This document shows, one piece after another, positions 35,638-48,268 of a stretch of 64,000 nt of DNA. The translations under genes and the position numbers were made by a program. Within the stretch, counting starts at the first letter, position 1. Each line of letters starts with the position of its first letter. Below the pieces are notes generated by a model, which saw only the letters and a program-made list of their open reading frames with translations, did no database searches and was not told where the DNA came from. This DNA comes from Culex pipiens pallens (Eukaryota > Arthropoda > Insecta > Diptera > Culicidae): the NCBI RefSeq assembly GCF_016801865.2, contig NC_068939.1, positions 131,101,116 through 131,165,115 of the forward strand, in the 5' to 3' direction.

Positions 35638-38600
35638 AATATAAGAATTTAAGAATTTAAGAATTTAAGAATTTAAGAATTTAAGAATTTAAGAATTTAA
35701 GAATTTAAGAATTTAAGAATTTAAGAATTTAAGAATTTAAGAATTTAAGAATTTAAGAATTTAAGAATTTAAGAATTTAAGAATTTAAGAATTTAGAATT
35801 TAAGAATTTAAGAATTTAAGAATTTAAGAATTTAAGAATTTAAGAATTTAAGAATTTAAGAATTTAAGAATTTAAGAATTTAAGAATTTAAGAATTTAAG
35901 AATTTAAGAATTTAAGAATTTAAGAATTTAAGAATTTAAGAATTTAAGAATTTAAGAATTTAAGAATTTAAGAATTTAAGAATTTAAGAATTTAAGAATT
36001 TAAGAATTTAAGAATTTAAGAATTTAAGAATTTAAGAATTTAAGAATTTAAGAATTTAAGAATTTAAGAATTTAAGAATTTAAGAATTTAAGAATTTAAG
36101 AATTTAAGAATTTAAGAATTTAAGAATTTAAGAATTTAAGAATTTAAGAATTTAAGAATTTAAGAATTTAAGAATTTAAGAATTTAAGAATTTAAGAATT
36201 TAAGAATTTAAGAATTTAAGAATTTAAGAATTTAAGAATTTAAGAATTTAAGAATTTAAGAATTTAAGAATTTAAGAATTTAAGAATTTAAGAATTTAAG
36301 AATTTAAGAATTTAAGAATTTAAGAATTTAAGAATTTAAGAATTTAAGAATTTAAGAATTTAAGAATTTAAGAATTTAAGAATTTAAGAATTTAAGAATT
36401 TAAGAATTTAAGAATTTAAGAATTTAAGAATTTAAGAATTTAAGAATTTAAGAATTTAAGAATTTAAGAATTTAAGAATTTAAGAATTTAAGAATTTAAG
36501 AATTTAAGAATTTAAGAATTTAAGAATTTAAGAATTTAAGAATTTAAGAATTTAAGAATTTAAGAATTTAAGAATTTAAGAATTTAAGAATTTAAGAATT
36601 TAAGAATTTAAGAATTTAAGAATTTAAGAATTTAAGAATTTAAGAATTTAAGAATTTAAGAATTTAAGAATTTAAGAATTTAAGAATTTAAGAATTTAAG
36701 AATTTAAGAATTTAAGAATTTAAGAATTTAAGAATTTAAGAATTTAAGAATTTAAGAATTTAAGAATTTAAGAATTTAAGAATTTAAGAATTTAAGAATT
36801 TAAGAATTTAAGAATTTAAGAATTTAAGAATTTAAGAATTTAAGAATTTAAGAATTTAAGAATTTAAGAATTTAAGAATTTAAGAATTTAAGAATTTAAG
36901 AATTTAAGAATTTAAGAATTTAAGAATTTAAGAATTTAAGAATTTAAGAATTTAAGAATTTAAGAATTTAAGAATTTAAGAATTTAAGAATTTAAGAATT
37001 TAAGAATTTAAGAATTTAAGAATTTAAGAATTTAAGAATTTAAGAATTTAAGAATTTAAGAATTTAAGAATTTAAGAATTTAAGAATTTAAGAATTTAAG
37101 AATTTAAGAATTTAAGAATTTAAGAATTTAAGAATTTAAGAATTTAAGAATTTAAGAATTTAAGAATTTAAGAATTTAAGAATTTAAGAATTTAAGAATT
37201 TAAGAATTTAAGAATTTAAGAATTTAAGAATTTAAGAATTTAAGAATTTAAGAATTTAAGAATTTAAGAATTTAAGAATTTAAGAATTTAAGAATTTAAG
37301 AATTTAAGAATTTAAGAATTTAAGAATTTAAGAATTTAAGAATTTAAGAATTTAAGAATTTAAGAATTTAAGAATTTAAGAATTTAAGAATTTAAGAATT
37401 TAAGAATTTAAGAATTTAAGAATTTAAGAATTTAAGAATTTAAGAATTTAAGAATTTAAGAATTTAAGAATTTAAGAATTTAAGAATTTAAGAATTTAAG
37501 AATTTAAGAATTTAAGAATTTAAGAATTTAAGAATTAAGAATTTAAGAATTTAAGAATTTAAGAATTTAAGAATTTAAGAATTTAAGAATTTAAGAATTT
37601 AAGAATTTAAGAATTTAAGAATTTAAGAATTTAAGAATTTAAGAATTTAAGAATTTAAGAATTTAAGAATTTAAGAATTTAAGAATTTAAGAATTTAAGA
37701 ATTTAAGAATTTAAGAATTTAAGAATTTAAGAATTTAAGAATTTAAGAATTTAAGAATTTAAGAATTTAAGAATTTTAGAATTTTAGAATTTTAGAATTT
37801 TAGAATTTTAGAATTTTAGAATTTAAGAATTTAAGAATTTAAGAATTTAAGAATTTAAGAATTTAAGAATTTAAGAATTTAAGAATTTAAGAATTTAAGA
37901 ATTTAAGAATTTAAGAATTTAAGAATTTAAGAATTTAAGAATTTAAGAATTTAAGAATTTAAGAATTTAAGAATTTAAGAATTTAAGAATTTAAGAATTT
38001 AAGAATTTAAGAATTTAAGAATTTAAGAATTTAAGAATTTAAGAATTTAAGAATTTAAGAATTTAAGAATTTAAGAATTTAAGAATTTAAGAATTTAAGA
38101 ATTTAAGAATTTAAGAATTTAAGAATTTAAGAATTTAAGAATTTAAGAATTTAAGAATTTAAGAATTTAAGAATTTAAGAATTTAAGAATTTAAGAATTT
38201 AAGAATTTAAGAATTTAAGAATTTAAGAATTTAAGAATTTAAGAATTTAAGAATTTAAGAATTTAAGAATTTAAGAATTTAAGAATTTAAGAATTTAAGA
38301 ATTTAAGAATTTAAGAATTTAAGAATTTAAGAATTTAAGAATTTAAGAATTTAAGAATTTAAGAATTTAAGAATTTAAGAATTTAAGAATTTAAGAATTT
38401 AAGAATTTAAGAATTTAAGAATTTAGAATTTTAGAATTTTAGAATTTTAGAATTTTAGAATTTTAGAATTTAAGAATTTAAGAATTTAAGAATTTAAGAA
38501 TTTAAGAATTTAAGAATTTAAGAATTTAAGAATTTAAGAATTTAAGAATTTAAGAATTTAAGAATTTAAGAATTTAAGAATTTAAGAATTTAAGAATTAA

Positions 38601-40295
38601 AGAATTTAAGAATTAAAGAATTTAAGAATTTAAGAATTTAAGAATTTAAGAATTTAAGAATTAAGAATTTAAGAATTTAAGAATTTAAGAATTTAAGAAT
38701 TTAAGAATTTAAGAATTTAAGAATTTAAGAATTTAAGAATTTAAGAATTTAAGAATTTAAGAATTTAAGAATTTAAGAATTTAAGAATTTAAGAATTTAA
38801 GAATTTAAGAATTTAAGAATTTAAGAATTTAAGAATTTAAGAATTTAAGAATTTAAGAATTTAAGAATTTAAGAATTTAAGAATTTAAGAATTTAAGAAT
38901 TTAAGAATTTAAGAATTTAAGAATTTAAGAATTTAAGAATTTAAGAATTTAAGAATTTAAGAATTTAAGAATTTAAGAATTTAAGAATTTAAGAATTTAA
39001 GAATTTAAGAATTTAAGAATTTAAGAATTTAAGAATTTAAGAATTTAAGAATTTAAGAATTTAAGAATTTAAGAATTTAAGAATTTAAGAATTTAAGAAT
39101 TTAAGAATTTAAGAATTTAAGAATTTAAGAATTTAAGAATTTAAGAATTTAAGAATTTAAGAATTTAAGAATTTAAGAATTTAAGAATTTAAGAATTTAA
39201 GAATTTAAGAATTTAAGAATTTAAGAATTTAAGAATTTAAGAATTTAAGAATTTAAGAATTTAAGAATTTAAGAATTTAAGAATTTAAGAATTTAAGAAT
39301 TTAAGAATTTAAGAATTTAAGAATTTAAGAATTTAAGAATTTAAGAATTTAAGAATTTAAGAATTTAAGAATTTAAGAATTTAAGAATTTAAGAATTTAA
39401 GAATTTAAGAATTTAAGAATTTAAGAATTTAAGAATTTAAGAATTTAAGAATTTAAGAATTTAAGAATTTAAGAATTTAAGAATTTAAGAATTTAAGAAT
39501 TTAAGAATTTAAGAATTTAAGAATTTAAGAATTTAAGAATTTAAGAATTTAAGAATTTAAGAATTTAAGAATTTAAGAATTTAAGAATTTAAGAATTTAA
39601 GAATTTAAGAATTTAAGAATTTAAGAATTTAAGAATTTAAGAATTTAAGAATTTAAGAATTTAAGAATTTAAGAATTTAAGAATTTAAGAATTTAAGAAT
39701 TTAAGAATTTAAGAATTTAAGAATTTAAGAATTTAAGAATTTAAGAATTTAAGAATTTAAGAATTTAAGAATTTAAGAATTTAAGAATTTAAGAATTTAA
39801 GAATTTAAGAATTTAAGAATTTAAGAATTTAAGAATTTAAGAATTTAAGAATTTAAGAATTTAAGAATTTAAGAATTTAAGAATTTAAGAATTTAAGAAT
39901 TTAAGAATTTAAGAATTTAAGAATTTAAGAATTTAATAATTTAAGAATTTAAGAATTTAAGAATTTAAGAATTTAAGAATTTAAGAATTTAAGAATTTAA
40001 GAATTTAAGAATTTAAGAATTTAAGAATTTAAGAATTTAAGAATTTAAGAATTTAAGAATTTAAGAATTTAAGAATTTAAGAATTTAAGAATTTAAGAAT
40101 TTAAGAATTTAAGAATTTAAGAATTTAAGAATTTAAGAATTTAAGAATTTAAGAATTTAAGAATTTAAGAATTTAAGAATTTAAGAATTTAAGAATTTAA
40201 GAATTTAAGAATTTAAGAATTTAAGAATTTAAGAATTTAAGAATTTAAGAATTTAAGAATTTAAGAATTTAAGAATTTAAGAATTTAAGAATTTA
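35638..40295 (+). repeat. 8-bp satellite array (AAGAATTT)n, 4.66 kb
   Basis: About 580 copies of AAGAATTT with very few changes. Two blocks of the variant TAGAATTT lie at about 37774-37821 and 38425-38469. Single-base losses occur near 35790, 37534 and 38660, GAATTAAAG variants near 38597-38615, and TAATAATT near 39933. The unit has no open frame because of TAA in phase. The array is the centre of the giant inverted repeat. The uniformity indicates recent expansion or strong homogenisation. The assembled length may be unreliable. Confidence 0.97.
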
Positions 40296-40915
40296 ATAAT
40301 ATAAGATTTTTTTTTGCGATTTTTGTTTTTTTTGTTTGCAAAATTGTTTTAAATTTTATATTTTTTAGTTTTCAATTTATTTATTTTTTTAATTTTGATT
40401 TTTTTTAATTTGAATTTTTCTATAAATTTTGAATTTTTGATTTTAAGTTTTTTGGAGATTTTTAAAATTCTGAATTTAGACATTTTGGATTATTTTAATT
40501 ACGATTTTGGAAATTCGAAAAAAAATTAATCTGAATTTTAAAAAAAATTGTTTAGAAAAACTTTTAAAATATAAAAAAAAGTTTCAAATTGATGAAATTT
40601 AAATTTAGAAAAAACATTACTCAAAACTCAAAAGAAATTACATATTCAGAGGCGGACATATTAAGAAATGAGTTAAGTGCAGTAATAATTTTATTTGAGA
40701 AATTCTCAACCATACATTTAAAAAATAATCTCTACATAATCTTCATCTTTATTTTTCGACGGTTCGTATTAAGAAAATACAAACATTTTCAGAAAAAAAA
40801 TCTATTAATGAGAAATTTACATTGCAATCAATGGAAAAAAAACAAATTCGCGTAATTCTTGATAATATTTTTCTTAATAACTTGAAAGTAATTCTATATA
40901 TTAAATAATAAACAT
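40296..40915. other. AT-rich flank of the 8-mer array, right side
   Basis: Extremely AT-rich, low-complexity sequence with T- and A-runs. No match to the left flank of the array (35046-35637) is visible, so the inverted repeat does not extend to the array edges. Confidence 0.45.
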
Positions 40916-41877
40916 TGTGACCAGTCAGAACAGGATCTCGTTGGCTACTTGGCAACATTTTTAATTCTGATTTCGAATATGTTCTGAATTTTAACAGGAA
41001 TTTTAAAATTTCATTAATCAAAATATGTTTTTTGAATACTTGATAGTAATTTCAGATGTTCACTGGTTCCCTAATCCAAAAGATTTAAAACGGGTTCCTG
41101 TTGGTCACCTGGTTACATTTCTGATTCTGATTTCAAATAAATTGTGATTTTTTCCAAAAATTAATAAAAAAAATCACTATTTTTTTTTAAATCAATAAAA
41201 ATTTGACCAGTCAGAACAGGTTCTCGTTGGCCACTTGACATCATTAATATTTTTAATTTTAAATAAATTCAGATTTTCCAGCAATTTGAAAAAAATTTAA
41301 ATATGCTTTATTAAAATTAATAAAAAAAATCAAATGTTCTGGGACTGGTTCCCTAATCCAGAACATTTAATACGGGTTTTTGTTGGTCACCTGGCCACAT
41401 TTCTGATTCTAATTTTGAATTAATTCTGCTATTTCTAGAAAACTAGAAAATTTCCTAATTAAAATATGCTTTTTTTTAAATCAATAAACATTTCAAGTGA
41501 CTACTTGTTCCCTGATCCGGAAGCTTGGAATCATTTCTAATTCTGTTTTCAAATAAATTGTGATAAATAAATATGATAAACAAATAAATAAATAAACATT
41601 TCAAGTAACCACTGGTTCCCTGAACCGGAACATTCAGAATGGGTTTCCATTGGCCACTTGGCAATATTTCTAAATCTGATTTTAAATAAACTGTGATTTT
41701 TTACAAAACTTAAAAAAAAAATCAGTAAAATAAATATATTTTTTTTTAAATTAATTAAAATTGTGACTAGTCAGAACAGGTTCTCGTTGGCCACTTGACA
41801 ACATTTTCAATTCTGATTTCAAATAAATTTAGATTTTTCTAGAAATCTAGAAAATTTTATAATTAGAATATGCTTTA

Positions 41878-42073
41878 CGTTTCGATCTCACTAGGTTTTT
41901 TGGCCAAATTTTCCCTAGTTTTTGTTTAATTGCATTTGAAGAACCTTCTGTTACCAAGCGGTTAATGAAAAGGAAATAGGTGCAAGGAACACCAAATCTC
42001 TATGGACCAGCCATTCACACAAGTTGTAAAATTGTTATTTCGGTAAATAAAATGAATTGAATTGAAAAAAAAT
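41878..42073 (+). mobile_element. SINE-like retroposon, mirrored copy
   Basis: The same 196-bp element as at 33357-33552, here on the plus strand, with flanking GAATATGCTTTA at 41866-41877 and 42074-42085. The identical insertion point and duplication in both arms show that it was present before the arm was duplicated in inverted orientation. Confidence 0.87.
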
Positions 42074-43203
42074 GAATATGCTTTATAAAAAAAAAAAGTC
42101 AGGTGAACACTGGTTCCCTGATCCGGAACAGTTGGCCACTTGGCAACATTTTTATGTATAATTTTAAATATATTCTAAATTTTTCAGGAATTTAAAAATT
42201 TCATTAATTAAAATTTGCATTTTTAAAGTTAATAACAAAATATTCAAGTGTCCTCTGGTTCCCTGATCCAAATCATTCAGAACGGATTCCGTCGGCCACT
42301 TGCCTAATTCTGATTTCAAATATGTTCTGAATTTTTAAAGGAATTTTAAAATTTTAAGATTTTAAGTGGAATTTTTGAATGTCATTTATTAAAATATGCT
42401 TTATTAATATTAATAAAAAAAATTCAAGTGTCTTCTGGTTCCCTGATCTGGATCAGTCTGAACGGGTTCCAGTTGACCACTTAGCAACATATTTAATTCT
42501 GATTTTAAGTAAATTCTGAATTTTTACAGGAATTTTAAAATTTCATTAATCAAAATATGTTTTTGAAAACTTGATAAAAATTTCAAATATTCACTTGTTC
42601 CCTAATCCGGATCAATTAAAACGGGTTCCTGTTTGTCACCTGGCCACATTTCTGATTCTGATTTTGAATTAATTCTGATTTTTCTAGAAAACTAGAAAAT
42701 TTCTTAATATATATATGTTTTTTTCTAAATTAATAAACATTTCAAGTGACCACTGGTTTCCTGATCCGGAACATTCAGAACGGGTTCCCGTTGGCCATTT
42801 GGAAACATTTCGAATGCTGATTTCAAATAAATTTAGATTTTTCTAGAAATGTAAAAAATTTCTTAATGAAAATATGCTTTATAAAATAAACAAAAAAAGT
42901 CAAGTTTTTAAAATTAATTAAAAATTCAAGTTTCCTCTGGTAACATGATCCGAAACATTCAGAACGAGTTCCCGTAGGCCACTTGGCAATATTTCTAATT
43001 CTGATATCGAATATGTTCTTAATTTTTACAGGAATTTTTAAATTTCATTAATCTAAATATGTTATTTGAAAACTTGATAAAAACTTCAAATGTTCACTGG
43101 TTCCCTAATCCAGAACATTTAAAACGGGTTCCTGTTGGTTACCTGACCATATTTCTGATTCTGATTTTAATTAATTCTGATTTTTCTAGAAAACTAGAAA
43201 ATT

Positions 43204-43768
43204 ATCGCAGTTTTAGTGAAAAAAGTTGATTTTTTGCCAATTTCGTCATATTCCGGTTTATGCGCGCGGCGCGTCAGAAAACACGGATTTTATTTTCAAA
43301 AAATCATATCTCGGAATCCTGTTCATGAACTCCTCCCATTTTTTAGTATGTTATGTAAAAATGTCCGGGGAATCCGATAAAAATATTTCCAGACATAGGC
43401 TCTTTGGTCCAGACACCGTCAAAACGGCATTTTAAAGTTGCATACGCCCTTTTCATATGTTAGGCTAGATTTTTGAAACTTCTTACTATTTTTCTTTGAA
43501 AGGCCAACTTATCACCTTTCATTTGCGTATAAGACAATTGAAATCGGTTGAAATGGCGAGGAGTTATGATTTTTCGAAAAAAAATGGTTTTTGCGAAAAT
43601 CGACGAAAATGGCAATTTTTCAGACCACCCTAACACGGCGTAGGTCACCGTAATGGCCAAACAAAAAAATACGGGTCTAATTATTTCGGCCAGGGAACCC
43701 CCACAAAAATTTTAACCCGATCCGAGCACTTTTGTTTTTTTCCATGCTGTTTTCGTGGGGAATTGCTG
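43204..43768. mobile_element. Insertion of about 565 bp unique to the right arm
   Basis: The left arm reads continuously through CTAGAAAATTTCCTAATT...AATTAATACCCATTTC. The right arm reads GAAAATT, then this insert, then AATTAATACACATTTC, with about 25 bp of the original replaced. The insert starts ATCGCAGTTTTAGTGAAAA and ends CGTGGGGAATTGCTG. It includes a CpG-rich word (GCGCGCGGCGCG, about 43262). Clear terminal inverted repeats or a target duplication are not visible, so the class is unknown. Confidence 0.7.
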
Positions 43769-44762
43769 AATTAATACACATTTCAAGTGACCACTGGTTC
43801 CCTCATCCGGAATATTCAGAACGGGTTCCCGTTGGCCACTTGGCCACATTGCTGAATCTGATTTCGGATTAATTCATATTTTTTCCAGAAACCTAGAAAA
43901 TTTCTTAATAAAAAACTGCCATTAAAATTAAAAAAATGTCAAGTGTCCTTTGGTTCCATGATCCGGAACATTCAGAACAGGTTACCGTTGGCCACTTGGC
44001 CACATTTCTGATTTTGATTTTGAATCAATTCAGATTTTTTCCAGATACATTGAAAATGTCTTAATAAAAACTGCTTCATAAAATTAATAAAAAAAAAAAA
44101 AAATTCCACAGGTTCCCTGATCCGGAACATTCAGAGCAGGTTCCCGTTGGCCACTTGGCCATGTTTGTGTGGTAATATGAATATGAAGTAGCAAAGAATG
44201 CTTCAACAACACTTTTATTTATATCTGTCTGACACATTGGAATTGTGAAAATATTGCTTAATTTTTTCCGGAGTTTCCGGATCCGGATTCACCGGAACCG
44301 GTTCTCAATGGCCACCTTTTCAATTAAACACCTTCAAACATGCTGGGACCAACATTTTTTTAGTTTGTATGGATTGTTTCATGCTATAGTGCGTTCACTT
44401 CGCATTAAGAGCAAAAAACTTCAAAATTTTGAAGTTTTTGCACAGTTTTGGCCAATATTCCGGATTTCCTCCGGAACCGGTTACGGGAACCGGCCAATGG
44501 GACCAAATCTTGAGTTTTTCTAACAATTTACCGTCGAATGACACCGGAAGCGTCCAAAAAGACCTAATTGATCAGAAGTTACAGAGAAAACAAAATAAAA
44601 AATATTTTCCGACGGGGGGTGATTCATATGCAAAACTTCTGCATTGAATATCTCGAGTTAGGATAACAATAAAAATATGCGCCAGGTTGCATTTTGTTCG
44701 GGAAGCCGATCCCTAGAGGAGCATTTTTTTTCGTGCTGCCAAAAAATAAAAAAAATATTTTG

Positions 44763-44963
44763 TTACGCTGTGTTATTAATGTTCCTAACGTGCTGTACAG
44801 AGTCATCGTCAGGTTCTACGACAGGACCAAGTTTTCCGATAAAGCTCGCTTCTGCTATCGAGACCATCGACGCTTCAGAAAAAGTTCCTAACGGAGCTGC
44901 CCCCCATTCATTAGCTCGGTTGGTCCTAAACCTAAGCGAAACATCAACCTCCAACTCGAGCAA
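44763..44963 (-). pseudogene. Possible degraded coding fragment
   Basis: Just outside the inverted repeat, composition changes to more balanced, codon-like sequence. A 66-codon minus-strand frame is open across it, and plus-strand frames (44677-44970, 44694-44891) overlap. The translation contains a run of acidic residues (PDDDSV) and few low-complexity stretches. It may be a broken transposon open frame, but I recognise no domain or catalytic motif. It may equally be chance. Confidence 0.2.
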
Positions 44964-46130
44964 AAGTTAAACAGGCTGGACAAATATTGGTTCTAGGAGA
45001 GCTCAACGCACACCTCCGACGTACTAGAAGTCGTCAATCCAGGAGCCGGCTAAGCGCTTTCCGATGGGGCAGGGGCTTGATTAAGCCTCCTCTTGAGCAA
45101 TTCCGGAGAAGTTGACAGAGCTGGTAGAGAGGAGGAGATGGGGTGATTTGCTGATGACTTTTTGACGTGTTGGCGTTCGTCGTTACCGGAAGCTGTCCAA
45201 ACTTGCACCGGTGAGGTAGAACTACCTCTCTAAAACGCTCACCATCGTCTAATGAAGTGCACTTTTTTGTGCACCGAAGCTTCAACTTCTCAGCCAAGAG
45301 AAATCGTTACTGGGTACCGTTCTCGATGGACGATCGTCATACCTTAATGTTCTAGAAAACGAAAGGAAGTCGGAAACTTCTCCCCGAAGAACGCACCTCA
45401 CGCAAGCAAAAGTTTGATTGGATAAAGTTTATAATTAAGGAGATTTGCCCAGAGACGAACACACATAGTCAGATTCACACACACACATAAAACTGAAATC
45501 CTCCCTTGCTTTGGGTTGGCAGGTGACGTTTTGGCTTTGACAGCCGGTTGAAATGGATCGTTGAAAGAGAGAGGAAGGGAGCGACCAAATATTGAGACTT
45601 TCACAACTCTGCGAACCTCCTAACAGATTCAGCTTTCGGGATAAGATGAGCCCCGGAACATGTTGAGCTTCGGTGAAGGTTTGTGTGGATGTGTGTGCTC
45701 CTGTGTTGACAAGCAGTAAAATTGATATGTCTGGATGTTTGAGGACGAGTTTGTGATTTGACTTGTTGGCAACTTGGGATTCAAGTGTACAGCAAAAGAT
45801 GAAGAAGGAGAAGTGTTTGTCTTCTTGCATGCTGGGATCAATTCGATGTTATCTGTTTGTTTTACTTGGAATTTTCCGAGAGCGTGTAGGCTTGATTGAG
45901 TTTTGCATTTTGATGCAGGGATTTGTTTGTGTTATCTTGAGCTGAAGATTTGAATTTAAATGTCACGGGCTTAAAATTTAAACTGTATGTTCTCACTTGA
46001 AGTTTCAAGTGAAAACATACCAGGTGCATTTTTATCCCAAGATTATTGAACATCTTCTCAACAAAGATATCTTCATTTAGCAATAACTTGAAAACTGCAC
46101 ATTCTATCAAAAAATTTTAAGGTACGTTTG
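44780..46130. other. Unique-looking island, no gene identified
   Basis: Mixed-composition sequence with no repeat family. A 131-codon minus-strand frame (45435-45830) overlaps others and is unrecognised. A short inverted repeat (CTTGAAGTTTCAAGTGA) lies near 45997. Confidence 0.4.
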
Positions 46131-46781
46131 AATTACAATTTTGCATTCAAAATGTTTTTATAATTTTTTTGTCCAGGTTTTCGTTTTTTTTTTTTCAAAA
46201 AACCTATTTTTATAAATTCATATCTCCTAAACCAGATTTTGCACCATCACGCATTACTGCTCACAAGATGTCTTTTTAGGGGTGAACCACATTTGGCATA
46301 AAGAACGATTGAAAAAAAAACACTAGTTATTTTTTTATTTTATTTTTTGTTTTTTCGTTTTTATTTTATTTTTTTAATCAGATAACATTACCTTAACAGT
46401 TATTTATATCTCTGTAATATGTCTGTAAAAGATGTACATTTTCCCCTTTTTTAATTTTTATGATTTCTAGTGCATTTTTTTTTTATATTTTTAAAGGGTG
46501 CACAGCAACCAAGAAATTGTTGTTTTCTTATTCAAAAATTTTCGAACTAACGAACCCAATCCTGCAACAATCTGATTATAAAAATAGTTAAATTTTGATG
46601 TAAATTAGTTTGCAGACATTATTTTACGGGATACATAAAAACAATATGGATAAGCGTTAGTTGCCGTAGTTTTGAAGATACTAAAACTTCTGTCACAAAA
46701 ATCTTGGTGCAAAAGGTCTAGTTGATGTGCACCGTTAATTTAAAATTTAGTTTAATGAAAGGAAAATGTCTTGGTAGCCTA
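46131..46781. other. AT-rich spacer, no feature seen
   Basis: Very AT-rich with long T-runs. No repeat or motif is recognised. Confidence 0.45.
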
Positions 46782-46945
46782 GGGACCATCCATAAACCAC
46801 GTGGACACTTTAGGGGGGGGGGGGGTATGGCGATTGTCCACGCTCCATACAAAAAAGATTTTTTTTGTATGGACAATTGCCCACGAAGGGGGGAGGGGGG
46901 TTGAGATTTCCAAAAAAAGTGTCCACGTGGTTTATGGATGGTCCC
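46782..46945. mobile_element. MITE with 30-bp perfect terminal inverted repeats
   Basis: A 164-bp element. The left end GGGACCATCCATAAACCACG, continuing TGGACACTTT, is exactly mirrored at the right end. CTA flanks it on both sides (46779-46781 and 46946-46948), a 3-bp target duplication of the kind made by PIF/Harbinger-type transposases. Inner arms also pair (CCATACAAAAAA...TTTTTTGTATGG). A run of 13 G begins at 46813 and another G-rich stretch lies near 46887. No coding capacity. Confidence 0.92.
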
Positions 46946-47105
46946 CTACCATTTTTCCCCTTTCCAAATATTTTGCAATAATGTGTTTTAAAATGAAATT
47001 TTCCCTCCCTTTATAAAAAAACAACATAAAGAAGGGCAAACCCTCTCTAAACATGCTAAACATGTACTCTTTAATTATTCGACAATTTGGTCAAGAGCAG
47101 GTGTA

Positions 47106-48268
47106 TACAACTCAGCAACTCTCTACGAAATCGCCCGATTTCGACCTTTTTTATTTTTTGTATTTTTTGATTTGGGTCAAACTTTGTGGGAGCCTGAACT
47201 TTTCAATGTGAAAATATGAAACATGCGTGAAATTTTCCAATCTTTTTGAAAAAAATATTTTGAAAATTTTTAAATCAAGACTGACATTTCAACAGGGACC
47301 AACATTGATTATTACGCCCATTTAAAATGCTAGTCTTGATTTAATTTTTCTCAAAATATTTTTTTCGAAAAGATCGGAAAATTTCACGCATGTTTTATAT
47401 TTTAACATTGAAAACCGGACCATTAGTTGCTGAGATATCGACATTAGTAAATGGTGGGTTGTTTAGCTGAGACTTAGAAAACTTCAATTTTCGTGTTTCT
47501 TTTCCTTAAAGCGGCTGTATCTCAGCAACCCGGAGTCCAATCTTCAATGTCTCTTTGACAATTTCATAGCAAATTTTCTGAACTATTCAAAATAATATTT
47601 TTAGAAATGGTCACTCATGGTCATTATTTTTAAAAATCGAAAAACTGCAAATATTTCGCTAAAATCAAACTTTTGGTGGCTATATCTTGAAAACAGAGCC
47701 CTTTATCAAAAAATCTGTAGAGTACTTTTCGATTGGATATTCAATTTTACATAAAAAAAAAACTACGTCAAATTTGTTTTTGCATTAAATTTCGATTTTT
47801 TCCAAAAATCACTATTTTTTCAAAAAATCATAACTCGGCGGCAGATTTTTTGACCATGTTTCTCTATGGCTCAAAAGTTGCAGGTTTCTGTCCCCGAAAA
47901 CATATCAAAAAATCTCGAAAATAAAAAAATATGAATTTTGGGAAACTGAGTTTTAGTGATAAAAAAGTTGATAAAAAAATGAAAAAAAACTCCGTGTGCC
48001 TATTTTTTTCTCAATAGTCCTCAACAATACCCACAACTTTGCCCAAGAAACCAAATTGATCAGAAAATTCACTCAAAAGTTACAGCTGTTTGAATATCTA
48101 CGTACCATTTTTGTATGGACAGCTGCCAAAATTGTATGGAGACTTGTATGGGTGAACCAATGACACAAAATAGTTTCTTTGGTCATAGACAAGGCCTCCA
48201 TAAAGTGTGAGCCAAATAAAAAAATACAAATAAAATCTATTTCCGGTTTCGGTAGAGAATAGCTCAAC
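47106..48268 (+). mobile_element. Family X element with imperfect TIRs of about 85 bp
   Basis: The left end CTCAGCAACTCTCTACGAAA extends to AAACTTTGTGGGAGCC. Its complement is recognisable at the right end (GGCCTCCATAAAGTGTGAGC near 48191, to GTAGAGAATAGCTCAAC). Between them lie an internal palindrome (47190-47430, arms containing CATGCGTGAAATTTTCC) and the two dispersed modules near 48033 and 48110. It is the most complete member of the family that is split at 3345-5520. No transposase frame is seen. Confidence 0.72.

Larger units (their letters stand above)
40916..44170 (-). repeat. Degenerate satellite of about 160 bp (right block, inverted)
   Basis: The same units as at 31787-35045, in reverse orientation (for example CCACTGGTTCCCTGATCCGG and CGGGTTCCCGTTGGCCACTT). 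The inner part, 40916-41583, has its own units that do not pair one-to-one with the left block. The outer part belongs to the near-identical arm. Confidence 0.88.
41584..44779 (-). repeat. Right arm of the giant inverted repeat
   Basis: Reverse complement of 31187-33846, including the retroposon with its duplication and the tandem unit order. It is longer than the left arm because of the insert at 43204-43768. The open frames of 92 and 72 codons at 44245-44647 are identical to those at 31319-31721 on the other strand, as expected for mirrored copies. They are not evidence of coding. Confidence 0.93.

Noticed and set aside
35638..40295. CRISPR array
   Set aside because: A direct 8-bp satellite without spacers; the window is eukaryotic.
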